Positions 1 through 7,910 of a DNA stretch of 54,854 nucleotides are shown in pieces. The notes under the pieces are model-generated. The model saw nothing but the letters and a program-made list of their open reading frames with translations, was not told the DNA's origin and searched no databases. Each line of letters begins with the position of its first letter. The first letter of the stretch is position 1. The DNA lies in assembly GCF_000243095.1 (NCBI RefSeq), contig NZ_AHJE01000105.1:1-54854 (forward strand). The letters run 5' to 3'. Both the position numbers and the translations under genes were made by a program. Source of the stretch: Cupriavidus basilensis OR16. Lineage in GTDB: Bacteria > Pseudomonadota > Gammaproteobacteria > Burkholderiales > Burkholderiaceae.

Positions 1-128
1 ACGCGGTCCAGGTAGGCCACGACGTAGCAAAGCAGGAGGAACGGCACCAGGCGCAAGGTCACCTTGCGGTAGGTGGCGTCCTCGAAGGCGGGGTCGGCGG
101 CACTGGTGTGTACTGCGGTCGTTGTCAT
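1..128 (-). CDS. MFS transporter, N-terminal fragment
   Basis: Only the first 42 codons lie in the window; the gene runs off the left edge. The peptide begins MTTTAVHTSAADPAFEDATY and continues KVTLRLVPFLLLCYVVAYLDRV. The stretch LVPFLLLCYVVAYLDRV is the typical first membrane helix of anion:cation symporter-type MFS permeases, where an Asp-Arg pair precedes N(V/I)G. A good ribosome site (AGAGGAG, 5 nt before ATG) fixes the start. It lies upstream of, but on the same strand as, nothing else visible. The substrate cannot be read from this fragment; organic acids or aromatic acids are typical for the family. Confidence 0.75.
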   Translation of the reverse strand, partial: MTTTAVHTSAADPAFEDATYRKVTLRLVPFLLLCYVVAYLDR

Positions 129-253
129 GCTGTCTCCTCTTGGTTCTGTAGATCTACATGGATCTATTTTCTGGTTGCACGATACCGCTGGGGAGGCGCC
201 GCTTGCCGCATGCGGCGCCGAAAAAAACGTCCGAGAGTCTCCGGGCGAACGCC

Positions 254-496
254 TTAGTGCGAGAACGGGCCGCGGCCGCGCAGCGCGTTGGCGACCATCA
301 TCAGCGCGAGCAGGAATGGCAGCGCCACGTAGAGGCACCAGTGCACGCGGTCGCCCACGGTGTCGCCCCATTTGCGCTTGAAGACTTGCAGGCGCGGCAT
401 GGCGGAAGGGTTGGTGGCACGCTTGTTTCTGACGTGCCACGCCATCCAGAAGAAGAAGATGGCGAAGGCGACCGACAGGAAGTTGATATTACCCAT
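254..496 (-). CDS. small membrane protein, unknown function
   Basis: An 80-residue protein starting MGNINFLSVAFAIFFFWMAW, with an N-terminal hydrophobic helix and a second one near residues 52-68 (LYVALPFLLALMMVANAL), separated by a basic stretch (FKRKWGD). It is therefore probably a two-helix inner-membrane protein. Its ATG overlaps the last 8 nt of the aldehyde dehydrogenase gene, so the two are very likely translated from one mRNA by coupling. I do not recognise a named family; the position suggests an accessory membrane partner of the dehydrogenase, which is inference only. Confidence 0.6.
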   Translation of the reverse strand: MGNINFLSVAFAIFFFWMAWHVRNKRATNPSAMPRLQVFKRKWGDTVGDRVHWCLYVALPFLLALMMVANALRGRGPFSH

Positions 497-1925
497 GTTG
501 AATTGCGATGGTTTTCAGTGTGGTGAATCCGTACAGGGCTTCGAAGCCCTTCTCGCGGCCGTAGCCGGACTGCCCGCTGCCGCCAAACGGTAGCTCTACC
601 CCGCCGCCGGCACCGTAGTTGTTGATGAAGACCTGGCCCGCGCGCAGCTTGTGCGCCAGGCGCAGCTGGCGCGCGCCATCGCGGGTCCAGATGCCGGCGA
701 CCAGGCCGTAGGGCGTGCCGTTGGCGAGTGCGATGGCTTCGGCCTCGGTGTCGAACGGCGTGGCGGCCAGCAGAGGGCCAAATACTTCTTCCTGCGCCAG
801 CCGGTGCGTGGGCGGCACGTCGCGGAACAGCATCGGCACCTGGTAATAGCCGGACTCCGGTGCTTGCGCCACGATCTGGCCTTGCGCCATGGCGGCAATG
901 CCGGCGTGCTGCGCGTCGGAGACGAAGTCCCAGACGCGCTGCTGCTGCTTGCGGTTGATCAGCGGGCCGCATTCCAGGTCCAGCTCCGATGGCCCGACGC
1001 GCAGGGACTCGAACACCGTGGCCAGGCGGTCGAGCACGGCGTCGTAGAGCGGGCGCTCCACCAGCACGCGGCTGCCGGCCGAGCAGGTCTGGCCCGCGTT
1101 CTGCACGATGCCGTTGACGATGACGGGCACCAGCGCGTCGATGTCCGCATCGGCAAAGACGATCTGGGGCGACTTGCCGCCGAGCTCCAGCGTGACGGGC
1201 ACGTGGTTCTCTGCCGCCATCTGCGCGATCAGCTTGCCGGTCTGCGGCGAGCCGGTGAAGGAGATGTGGTTGATGCCGGCGTGGCGCGCCAGCGCGGCGC
1301 CGGCTTCATGGCCGTAGCCGGTGACGATGTTCAGCGCGCCCTCGGGCAGGCCGGCCTCGGCCGCCAGCTCCGCCACGCGCAGCAGCGACAGGCAGGCGTC
1401 TTCGGCGGGCTTGACCACGCAGGCATTGCCCGTGGCCAGCGCCGCGCCCACGCTGCGCCCGAAGATCTGCAGCGGGTAGTTCCACGGGATGATGTGGCCG
1501 GTCACGCCATGGGGCTCGCGCACGGTCAGCACGGTAAAGCCCGGCTGGTAGGGAATGGTCTGGCCGTGCAGCTTGTCGACCGCGCCGGCGTAGAACTCGA
1601 AGTAGCGGGCCACGGCGCGCGCGTCGGCGGCGGCCTGGCGCAGGGGCTTGCCGGTATCGCGCGCCTCCAGCGCGGCCAGCTCGGCCTCGTGCTCGATCAG
1701 CGTCAGCGCCACACGGTTGAGCAGGCGGGAGCGCTCGGCAGGCGCCATCGCGCCCCAGGCGCCTTCGGCGGCCTGGCGCGCGGCGCGCACGGCCACGTTG
1801 ATGTCGACCGCGTTGCCGCGGGCGATTTCGGCGAAAGGCTCGCCGCTGGATGGGTCGAATACCTTGATGCGCAAGCCGGAGTCCGGCGCGATCAGGCGGT
1901 TGGCAACGAAGTGCTGGGCGTGCAT
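489..1925 (-). CDS. NAD(P)-dependent aldehyde dehydrogenase
   Basis: A 478-residue member of the aldehyde dehydrogenase superfamily, which oxidises aldehydes to acids in the cytoplasm. Visible family marks are the cofactor region IIPWNYPL, the general-base motif LELGGKSP, the catalytic Cys in GQTCSAGSR, and the late EEVFGPLL motif. Length is normal for the family. I start at MHAQHFVAN; the frame is open 37 codons further upstream, but that part has no similarity to the family. The protein is followed by the small membrane protein with an 8-nt overlap. The substrate is not deducible; betaine aldehyde-like or semialdehyde substrates are common for such sequences. Confidence 0.88.
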   Translation of the reverse strand: MHAQHFVANRLIAPDSGLRIKVFDPSSGEPFAEIARGNAVDINVAVRAARQAAEGAWGAMAPAERSRLLNRVALTLIEHEAELAALEARDTGKPLRQAAADARAVARYFEFYAGAVDKLHGQTIPYQPGFTVLTVREPHGVTGHIIPWNYPLQIFGRSVGAALATGNACVVKPAEDACLSLLRVAELAAEAGLPEGALNIVTGYGHEAGAALARHAGINHISFTGSPQTGKLIAQMAAENHVPVTLELGGKSPQIVFADADIDALVPVIVNGIVQNAGQTCSAGSRVLVERPLYDAVLDRLATVFESLRVGPSELDLECGPLINRKQQQRVWDFVSDAQHAGIAAMAQGQIVAQAPESGYYQVPMLFRDVPPTHRLAQEEVFGPLLAATPFDTEAEAIALANGTPYGLVAGIWTRDGARQLRLAHKLRAGQVFINNYGAGGGVELPFGGSGQSGYGREKGFEALYGFTTLKTIAIQHG

Positions 1926-2069
1926 TGGATGGCTCCGGCTGGATGCGACCGCCAGGTTGTGGCTGGCAGTGCGCCTGTCGATGCGACTTTCGGACAATCC
2001 GCCATTATCACTCACGGCGCGAGACGCGCAAGGCACGCGCGCGTCAGGCCTGGGTCAGCTTCGAAACGC

Positions 2070-2075
2070 TATAAT
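2070..2075 (+). promoter_or_regulatory. -10 box of the ppa promoter
   Basis: A perfect TATAAT lies 39 nt before the ppa start codon. The matching -35 region is poor. A GGAGAG ribosome site follows just before the ATG. Confidence 0.45.
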
Positions 2076-2113
2076 GCCCGCCATCCTCAAACACAGGCAT
2101 CTGGAGAGCAAGC

Positions 2114-2641
2114 ATGAGCTTCAACCTCGTTTCCCCCGGCAAGGACATCCCGAACGATTTCAACGTCATCATCGAAATCTCCGCCCAGAGCGATCCGGTG
2201 AAGTACGAAGCCGACAAGGAAACCGGCCTGCTCTTCGTCGACCGTTTCATCGGCACCGGCATGCGCTACCCGGCCAACTACGGCTTCATTCCCCAGACCC
2301 TGTCGGGCGACGGCGATCCCGTCGACGTGCTGGTGCTCTCGCCGTTCCCGATCCTGGCCGGCGCCGTCGTGCGTTGCCGCGCGCTGGGCATGCTCAAGAT
2401 GACCGACGAGTCGGGCGTGGATGCCAAGCTGATCGCCGTGCCGCTGGACAAGTTGTCGCCGGCTACCGCCTTCATGAAGGGCCTGTCGGACGTGCCGCAG
2501 AACCTGCTGGACCAGATCAAGCACTTCTTTGAGAACTACAAGGCACTCGAAGCAGGCAAGTGGGTCAAGGTGGAAGGCTGGGCCGGCATTGAAGAAGCCC
2601 ACAAGGAAATCACCGACGGCGTGGCGAACTACACCAAGTAA
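2114..2641 (+). CDS. ppa: inorganic pyrophosphatase
   Basis: A 175-residue family I soluble pyrophosphatase that splits diphosphate to phosphate and pulls biosynthetic reactions forward in the cytoplasm. The signature region is clear: the substrate-binding KYE in DPVKYEADKETGLLFVDRF, the GTGMRYPANYGFIPQTLSGDG segment, and the metal-binding DGDPVDVLVL motif with its essential aspartates. Length equals that of E. coli Ppa. It stands alone between a divergent aldehyde dehydrogenase gene and a cytochrome gene, with its own -10 box and its own terminator, so it is probably a single-gene transcription unit expressed constitutively. Confidence 0.97.
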   Translation: MSFNLVSPGKDIPNDFNVIIEISAQSDPVKYEADKETGLLFVDRFIGTGMRYPANYGFIPQTLSGDGDPVDVLVLSPFPILAGAVVRCRALGMLKMTDESGVDAKLIAVPLDKLSPATAFMKGLSDVPQNLLDQIKHFFENYKALEAGKWVKVEGWAGIEEAHKEITDGVANYTK

Positions 2642-2702
2642 GCGCCGGCATCCACGGCCGGTCATGCCTGATTCCGGCGCGTGGCTGAACCGATGCTGAA
2701 TC

Positions 2703-2727
2703 AACCCCGCTGCGGCGGGGTTTTTTG
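2703..2727 (+). terminator. Rho-independent terminator of ppa
   Basis: CCCCGC and GCGGGG pair across a 4-nt loop and are followed by six T. It lies about 60 nt after the ppa stop. Confidence 0.85.
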
Positions 2728-2821
2728 TTGCGCCGAGCTTGATGGAAACCAAAGACGCCATAAAGCCGGCGGGTTAAGCTTCAATCACAGAACAACTCGG
2801 CAGGCCAACTGCCCGTTCCCC

Positions 2822-3376
2822 ATGTCCGCAACCTTTTCGACGCCGTCCACCATGGCACGGTATTCCGCCCCGGCGGTGTTCTTCCACTGGGCGGTGTTCC
2901 TGCTGATAGCCACCGCGTATGGCGCGATCGAGCTCAAGGGGTTTCTGCCCAAGGGCAGCGCCTCCCGGGCATTGTCGATGTCGGTGCACACCTGGGCTGG
3001 CGCGCTAGTGCTCGTGCTGGCGGTGCCGCGCCTGCTGTGGCGCCTGGTGGGCGGCGCGCCGGCACCCGAGCCCGGGCCGCGCTGGATGCAGCGGCTCGGC
3101 AGTGCCATGCACCTTTTGCTCTACCTGTTCATCTTCGTGCAGCCCGTGCTGGGCCTGCTGGCCCTTAACGCGGGCGGCCACCTGCTGACGGTGCCGGGGC
3201 TCGGCATCGAACTGCCCGCGCTGGTGGCGCAAAGCAAGGACCTGAAAGAGACACTTGAGGAAGTCCACGGCACGCTGGGCACCGCCTTCTACACGGTGAT
3301 CGGGCTGCACGCCATCGCCGCGCTGTTCCACCACTACATGCTGGGCGATAACACGCTGCGGCGCATGTGGCGCTAA
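2822..3376 (+). CDS. cytochrome b561 family protein
   Basis: A 184-residue integral membrane protein with four hydrophobic helices and the histidines expected to bind two b hemes: H in AVFFHWAVF, H in SVHTWAGALV, H in AMHLLLYLF and the H pair region near IGLHAIAALFHHY. This is the bacterial YodB/CybB-type b561 family, which moves electrons between membrane quinol and other partners. The start at MSATFSTP is chosen because the upstream open frame overlaps the ppa terminator; an internal MARYSAP start ten codons later is also possible. No partner gene is adjacent. Confidence 0.85.
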   Translation: MSATFSTPSTMARYSAPAVFFHWAVFLLIATAYGAIELKGFLPKGSASRALSMSVHTWAGALVLVLAVPRLLWRLVGGAPAPEPGPRWMQRLGSAMHLLLYLFIFVQPVLGLLALNAGGHLLTVPGLGIELPALVAQSKDLKETLEEVHGTLGTAFYTVIGLHAIAALFHHYMLGDNTLRRMWR

Positions 3377-3398
3377 ACCCGCGCCGGGCAAGCCAGCC

Positions 3399-4679
3399 CT
3401 AGTTGCGCGCAAACGGCGTGCGGTCGTTCAGCTCGTCCAGGTAGGCATCGATGCCCTGGCGCTCGCGCGCGAGGAAGCGCTCCACGGCGTCAGCAAAGGA
3501 CGGATGCGCCAGCCAGTGGGCGGAGCGGGTCGCCACCGGCAGGAAGCCACGCGCCATCTTGTGCTCGCCCTGGGCGCCGCCCTCGAAGGTGCGGATGCCG
3601 CTGGCAATGCAGAACTCTAGCGGCTGGTAGTAGGCCGTCTCGAAATGCAGGCAGGGGTGGTGCTCGAGCGCGCCCCAGTAGCGCCCGAACAGGGTGCTGC
3701 GCGCCGGGTCGTCGTCGTAGACCACCAGCGACGCGGCGATCGGCTGGCCGGCACGCTCGGCCACCACCAGCAGCAGGTTCTCCGGCATGGCGGCGCCGAT
3801 GCGCTGGAAGAAATCCAGGTTCAGGTAGGGCGTGGAATGGTGCTCGCGGTAGGTCTGCCGGTAGCAGCGGTTGAAGAAGCGCCATTGCGCATCGCCGATC
3901 TTGGGGCCGCGCAACTGCCGGAAGGTGATGCCGGCGTCGGCCACGCGGCGCCGTTCGGCGCGGATGTTCTTGCGTTTCTTTTGCGAGAGCGTGGCCAGGA
4001 ATGCTTCGAAGCTCTCATAGCCCGGGTTGGTCCAGTGGAACTGCACGCCGTGGCGCATCAGCATGCCGGCGTCTTCCATCAGCGTGGCCTCGTGCGCATC
4101 GGGAAAGAGCACGTGCAGGGAGGACAGCTGGCTTTGCTCCGCCACCGCCAGCGCGCATTGCAGCAGGTAGCGGCGCGCGTCCTCGTCCTCGGCCAGCAGC
4201 CGCGCGCCCTGGACGGGCGTGAAGGGAAGCGCGGACAGCAGCTTGGGGTAGTAGGGCAGGCGGTGCTGGGCGTAGGCGTCGGCCCAGGCCCAGTCGAACA
4301 CGTATTCCCCATAAGAGTGCGATTTGGCGTACAGCGGCATGGCGGCCGCCAGGCGCTCGCCGCCCTCGGCGCGCGGCGCCCACAGCGTCAGGTAGCGCGG
4401 GCTCCAGCCGGTCTCGTCGCAGGCGCTGCCGCTGGCGTGCATCGCATGCAGGAAGGCATGGCGCAGGAACGGCGTGGCCCCGGGCTGGGCCGCCACCAGG
4501 CCGTCCCATTCGGCCTCGGGCAGCTCGGACAGATCGAAAACGATCTGCGTGCGATAATTCCCCATCCGCTTGTGTTCCTGTCCGCCTTGTGCCGCAGCCG
4601 CCCCAAGGGGGGGCGCGTCAGGCTGGTCGGTGCCGGGCTTGAAAGATTCAGACTGCATTGCGCTAGATTCGCTCATCAT
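3399..4679 (-). CDS. FemAB/GNAT-type protein (DUF482, COG3146)
   Basis: About 426 residues, matching the family called peptidoglycan biosynthesis/recognition or GNAT N-acetyltransferase (PF04339). Recognisable blocks are the substrate-side QKKRKNIRAERRRV, LNLDFFQRIG, FGRYWGALEHHPCLHFETAYYQPLEFCI and the C-terminal FEGGAQGEHKMARGF, all strongly conserved in this family. The biochemical activity of the family is not well defined. Start is uncertain: MMSESSAM gives the length used here, while MGNYRTQIV at 4565 has a better ribosome site (AGGA about 10 nt upstream) and the extra N-terminal part is low-complexity. It converges with the cytochrome gene and is divergent from the P-II gene. Confidence 0.85.
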   Translation of the reverse strand: MMSESSAMQSESFKPGTDQPDAPPLGAAAAQGGQEHKRMGNYRTQIVFDLSELPEAEWDGLVAAQPGATPFLRHAFLHAMHASGSACDETGWSPRYLTLWAPRAEGGERLAAAMPLYAKSHSYGEYVFDWAWADAYAQHRLPYYPKLLSALPFTPVQGARLLAEDEDARRYLLQCALAVAEQSQLSSLHVLFPDAHEATLMEDAGMLMRHGVQFHWTNPGYESFEAFLATLSQKKRKNIRAERRRVADAGITFRQLRGPKIGDAQWRFFNRCYRQTYREHHSTPYLNLDFFQRIGAAMPENLLLVVAERAGQPIAASLVVYDDDPARSTLFGRYWGALEHHPCLHFETAYYQPLEFCIASGIRTFEGGAQGEHKMARGFLPVATRSAHWLAHPSFADAVERFLARERQGIDAYLDELNDRTPFARN

Positions 4680-4866
4680 TGGCTCTGCTCTCGGGCAGCG
4701 CCCTTGTTCCGGCATGGCTGATATGGCTGATCGCGCCGCACCCGCGGAGATACGGGCGGGGCGACGGTTGAGTCTACCGGAAATGGCGCAGTGCGGCAGG
4801 CCACATCCAGCTGCCGGCAGGCAGGCTAAAATCTCTCACTAACCAACGACTATATAAGGGGCCAAT

Positions 4867-5205
4867 ATGAAGCAGATTACCGCCATCATCAAACCGTTCA
4901 AGCTGGACGAAGTGCGCGAGGCGCTGGCTGACGTCGGCGTGACCGGCCTGACGGTAACCGAGGTGAAGGGTTTTGGCCGCCAGAAGGGGCATACCGAGCT
5001 GTATCGCGGTGCTGAGTATGTGGTCGACTTCCTGCCCAAGATCAAGATCGAGGTCGTGGTTGCCGAGAACCAGCTCGACACCGTGCTGGATGCCATCGTC
5101 AAGGCTGCGCACACCGGCAAGATCGGCGACGGCAAGATCTTCGTGACCGAGATCGAGCGCGTGATCCGCATCCGCACCGGCGAACAGGACGAAGCCGCAG
5201 TCTAA
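4867..5205 (+). CDS. glnB: P-II nitrogen regulatory protein
   Basis: A 112-residue trimeric signal protein that reports 2-oxoglutarate and ATP/ADP state to glutamine synthetase adenylylation, NtrB and transport targets. The whole T-loop is present, with the uridylylation Tyr in ELYRGAEYVVDFLPK, and both family signatures, including TGKIGDGKIFV and RIRTGE. The C-terminus (DEAAV) and residues in between are a mix of E. coli GlnB and GlnK, so the choice of symbol rests mainly on the absence of a neighbouring amtB. It stands alone, with a large inverted repeat just downstream. Confidence 0.95.
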   Translation: MKQITAIIKPFKLDEVREALADVGVTGLTVTEVKGFGRQKGHTELYRGAEYVVDFLPKIKIEVVVAENQLDTVLDAIVKAAHTGKIGDGKIFVTEIERVIRIRTGEQDEAAV

Positions 5206-5240
5206 GTATCCAGGCGCCCAGGCTTTTTTAGGGTTCAAGC

Positions 5241-5295
5241 GCCGGCGGGCAATCCTGGCGGTCCCACGGGAGGGGGCGCCAGGATTGCCGCCGGC
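5241..5295. repeat. long inverted repeat between convergent genes
   Basis: Two arms of 19-20 nt (5241-5260 and 5277-5295) pair perfectly except for one bulged G, with a 16-nt loop. It sits between the P-II gene and the converging TRIC-type gene. There is no T tract, so it may be a bidirectional transcription block or an mRNA 3' end stabiliser rather than a classical terminator. Confidence 0.7.
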
Positions 5296-5318
5296 ATTGT
5301 CGCCTGGCTCGGCGCAGC

Positions 5319-5959
5319 CTAGCTCGGCAATTTCCAGCCGAAGCGCACGCACAGCAGGCGCGCCGCCGTGATGGTGATGGCGCCCGCCAGCAGGGCCAGT
5401 TCCTGATCGGCCCGCAGCCAGGTCAGCCCGACATAGACGCAGCAGCCCACGAAGGCACAGGTGGCATAGGGCGAGCGGTCCGCAGGATCATCGGCACCTC
5501 ATTGCACAGCACGTCGCGCACCACGCCACCGAACACCGAAGAGATGATGCCCATCATGACCGCCACGGTCGGGGTCATCTGCGCCACCAGCGCGAGCGAC
5601 GTCCCGGTGACGGAAAACAGGCCCAGGCCGATCGCGTCGGCCGTGATCATGGTGCGCTCCGACGCCACCCGGCTGACCACCCGCAGCACGAACGACGCAC
5701 CGAGCGACATCACGAAGATCAGGATGACATAGCCTTCGTGGTCGACCCAGTAGAAGGGGCGGCGGTCCAGCAGCACGTCACGCACCGTGCCGCCGCCGAA
5801 GGCGGTGGCGAACGCCACCACGAAAGTGCCCACGGCATCGAAGCGCTGCTTGCGCGCATCGACCACGCCGGAGACGGCAAAGGCGAGCACGCCGACCACT
5901 TCCATGACATGCAGGATCAGGGGCAACCGCCCCATCAGGAGATCGAGCGGCAGGTGCAT
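5319..5959 (-). pseudogene. TRIC/YicG family membrane channel gene, 1-nt frameshift
   Basis: The N-terminal 160 residues are a clear trimeric intracellular cation channel-like (UPF0126) protein: FAVSGVVDARKQRFDAVG, GGGTVRDVLLDRRPFYW, and the second repeat FGGVVRDVLCNEVPMILR. At about 5480 the frame shifts: the reading continues as TARPMPPVPSW and stops at 5423. Shifting by one base restores the expected ending (DRSPYATCAFVGCCVYVGLTWL, in two parts here; then the last helix and FGWKLPS, stop at 5319). So one base is missing relative to the ancestral gene. It may be a real mutation or a sequencing error. It lies 13 nt after the Smr gene and is probably cotranscribed with it. Confidence 0.85.
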
Positions 5960-5972
5960 CGTGCGCGCGTTC

Positions 5973-6656
5973 TCAGGCGTGCGGCTGGCGCAGCAGCACC
6001 ATTAGCGCGCCGGCACCGCCCTCGGCGCCACGCGCCTGCACGAAGGCCAGTACTTCCTCCTTCTGCACCAGCCAGCTGCGTACCTTGCCCTTGAGCACGG
6101 GTGTCTTGTCCGGCGAGCCATGGCCCTTGCCGTGGATCACGCGCACGCAGCGCACGCCGCGCTTGACCGAGCGCCGCACGAACTCGGCCAGCGCCTCGCG
6201 CGCTTCGTCGCTGCGCAGGCCATGCAGGTCGATCTTGTCCTGGGGCACCCATTCGCCGCGCCGCAGTTTCTTGACCACGTCCATGCCGATGCCGGGGCGG
6301 CGGAACGACAGGGTTTCATCGGTATCAAGCAGGCTTTCGACATCGAATTCGTCGGAAAGCGACGCGGCCAGCACGGCCTTGTCGTCCAGCTGGGTTTGTA
6401 CCGGCACGGGCGCCGGGTGGCGGGGGGTGGGGGTGATGCGGTTGCGCTCGCGCAGGGTATTGACGTTGCCTACGCTGCTGCGGAATACGTCGGCCTCTTC
6501 GCGGGCGCGCTGCGCCGCGGCGTCTGCCTCGCGGCGCTCGGCTTCGCGCCGCTCGGTGTCGGCCTTGAGGGAGTCGCGCAGGCCGGACAGATCGGTCAGG
6601 CCGAAACGCTTGGGCGGGCTGGCGGGTTTGGCAGGTTTCTTGGCGCCGTGCGTCAT
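5973..6656 (-). CDS. Smr-domain protein (possible DNA endonuclease)
   Basis: A 227-residue protein with a charged, partly coiled-coil N-terminal half (DTERREAERREADAAAQRA) and a C-terminal Smr domain, seen in the IDLHGLRSDEAREAL motif and the RVIHGKGHGS motif. Smr domains, as in the MutS2 C-terminus and E. coli SmrA/SmrB, nick DNA or cleave mRNA at stalled ribosomes. The stand-alone form with a long charged N-terminus resembles proteobacterial SmrA-type proteins. The start at MTHGAKKPAKPA is the first ATG of the frame. It is followed by the TRIC-type gene at 13 nt. Confidence 0.88.
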   Translation of the reverse strand: MTHGAKKPAKPASPPKRFGLTDLSGLRDSLKADTERREAERREADAAAQRAREEADVFRSSVGNVNTLRERNRITPTPRHPAPVPVQTQLDDKAVLAASLSDEFDVESLLDTDETLSFRRPGIGMDVVKKLRRGEWVPQDKIDLHGLRSDEAREALAEFVRRSVKRGVRCVRVIHGKGHGSPDKTPVLKGKVRSWLVQKEEVLAFVQARGAEGGAGALMVLLRQPHA

Positions 6657-6740
6657 GGCGTGTCTCCGGGGTGCTCGGCGTGATTATAGGGGGGCAGGCC
6701 AGGGCGCGGGTCGCGCGGCGATGCCGGCACCGCCCGTGTG

Positions 6741-6770
6741 AAAAAAACAAAGGCCGGGCAAGCCCGGCCT
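6741..6770 (-). terminator. Rho-independent terminator of trxB
   Basis: On the minus strand AGGCCGGGCTTGCCCGGCCT forms a tight hairpin followed by TTGTTTTTT. It lies 22 nt after the trxB stop codon. Confidence 0.88.
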
Positions 6771-6791
6771 AAGCGTTCCATCGTTTTCTCT

Positions 6792-7739
6792 TTACTGCAG
6801 GGCTTCCACGTAACGCTGCGCATCCAGGGCCGCCATGCAACCCGTGCCGGCGCTGGTGATGGCCTGGCGGTAGATGTGGTCCTGCACGTCGCCGGCGGCG
6901 AACACGCCCGGGATGCTGGTTGCGGTGGCATCGCCGGCCAGGCCGGTCTTGGTCACGATATAGCCGTTGCGCATGTCGAGCTGGCCCTCGAACAGGTCGG
7001 TATTTGGCTTGTGGCCGATGGCGACGAACACGCCCGCCAGCTTGAGCTCCTCCGTCTTGTCGCCCTGGGCGCCGCGCACCTTGATGCCGGTCACGCCCGA
7101 ATCGTCGCCCACCACCTCGTCCAGCACGGTGTTGTAGCGGATCGCGATACGGCCTTCCTTCTCGCGCTGGAGCAGGCGGTCGACCAGGATCGGCTCGGCG
7201 CGGAACTTGTCGCGGCGGTGGATCAGGGTGACCTTGCTGGCGATATGCGACAGGTACAGCGCTTCTTCCACCGCGGTATTGCCGCCGCCGATCACGGCCA
7301 CTTCCTGGTTCTTGTAGAAGAAACCGTCGCAGGTGGCGCAGGCCGACACGCCGCGGCCCATGAACAGCTCTTCCGACGGCAGGCCGAGGTACTGGGCCGA
7401 GGCGCCGGTGGCGATGATCAGCGAGTCGCAGGTGTATTCACCGGCATCGCCGACCAGGCGGATCGGGCGTTCGGTCAGCTTGGCGGTATGGATGTGATCG
7501 AAGATGATTTCGGTGTTGAAGCGCTCGGCATGCTCCAGGAAGCGCTGCATCAGTTCCGGGCCTTGCACGCCGTTGGCATCAGCCGGCCAGTTTTCCACGT
7601 CGGTGGTGGTCATCAGCTGGCCACCCTGGGCCAGACCGGTGATCAGTACCGGCTGCAGGTTGGCGCGGGCCGCGTAGACGGCAGCGGTATAGCCGGCGGG
7701 GCCGGAACCGAGAATCAGCACTTTTGCGTGTTTGGCCAT
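6792..7739 (-). CDS. trxB: thioredoxin reductase
   Basis: A 315-residue FAD- and NADPH-dependent enzyme that reduces thioredoxin in the cytoplasm. It shows the N-terminal FAD-binding motif GSGPAGYTAAVYAARA, the redox-active disulfide in SACATCDGFFY, the NADPH-binding GGGNTAVEEALYL and HRRDKFRAEP, and the C-terminal FAD motif GVFAAGDVQDHIYRQA. Length and order are as in E. coli TrxB. The gene is divergent from ftsK, has its own terminator, and carries a perfect hairpin in its leader. Confidence 0.97.
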   Translation of the reverse strand: MAKHAKVLILGSGPAGYTAAVYAARANLQPVLITGLAQGGQLMTTTDVENWPADANGVQGPELMQRFLEHAERFNTEIIFDHIHTAKLTERPIRLVGDAGEYTCDSLIIATGASAQYLGLPSEELFMGRGVSACATCDGFFYKNQEVAVIGGGNTAVEEALYLSHIASKVTLIHRRDKFRAEPILVDRLLQREKEGRIAIRYNTVLDEVVGDDSGVTGIKVRGAQGDKTEELKLAGVFVAIGHKPNTDLFEGQLDMRNGYIVTKTGLAGDATATSIPGVFAAGDVQDHIYRQAITSAGTGCMAALDAQRYVEALQ

Positions 7740-7754
7740 GATGCTTTCCTATGG

Positions 7755-7778
7755 CTGGTGCGCCTTGATGCGCACCAG
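7755..7778 (-). repeat. perfect hairpin in the trxB leader
   Basis: Nine-base arms CTGGTGCGC and GCGCACCAG flank a 6-nt loop, between the -10 box and the trxB start (16 nt before the ATG). It could act as a leader structure, an operator palindrome or mRNA stabiliser; no regulator is identified. Confidence 0.6.
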
Positions 7779-7795
7779 CATGAATCGAAACCAGC

Positions 7796-7801
7796 ATTAT
7801 A
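7796..7801 (-). promoter_or_regulatory. -10 box of the trxB promoter
   Basis: TATAAT on the minus strand, 57 nt upstream of the trxB start. No convincing -35 at the right spacing. Confidence 0.4.
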
Positions 7802-7910
7802 AGTGGACCTGCGTTTGCTCACTGTTGCAAATTCCAATGAGAGCGATAGCCCCGCCCAAGGTTAAAATGGCCGGCAAACCAATCTTCACACGGCAACCCA
7901 GACCCAAGGC

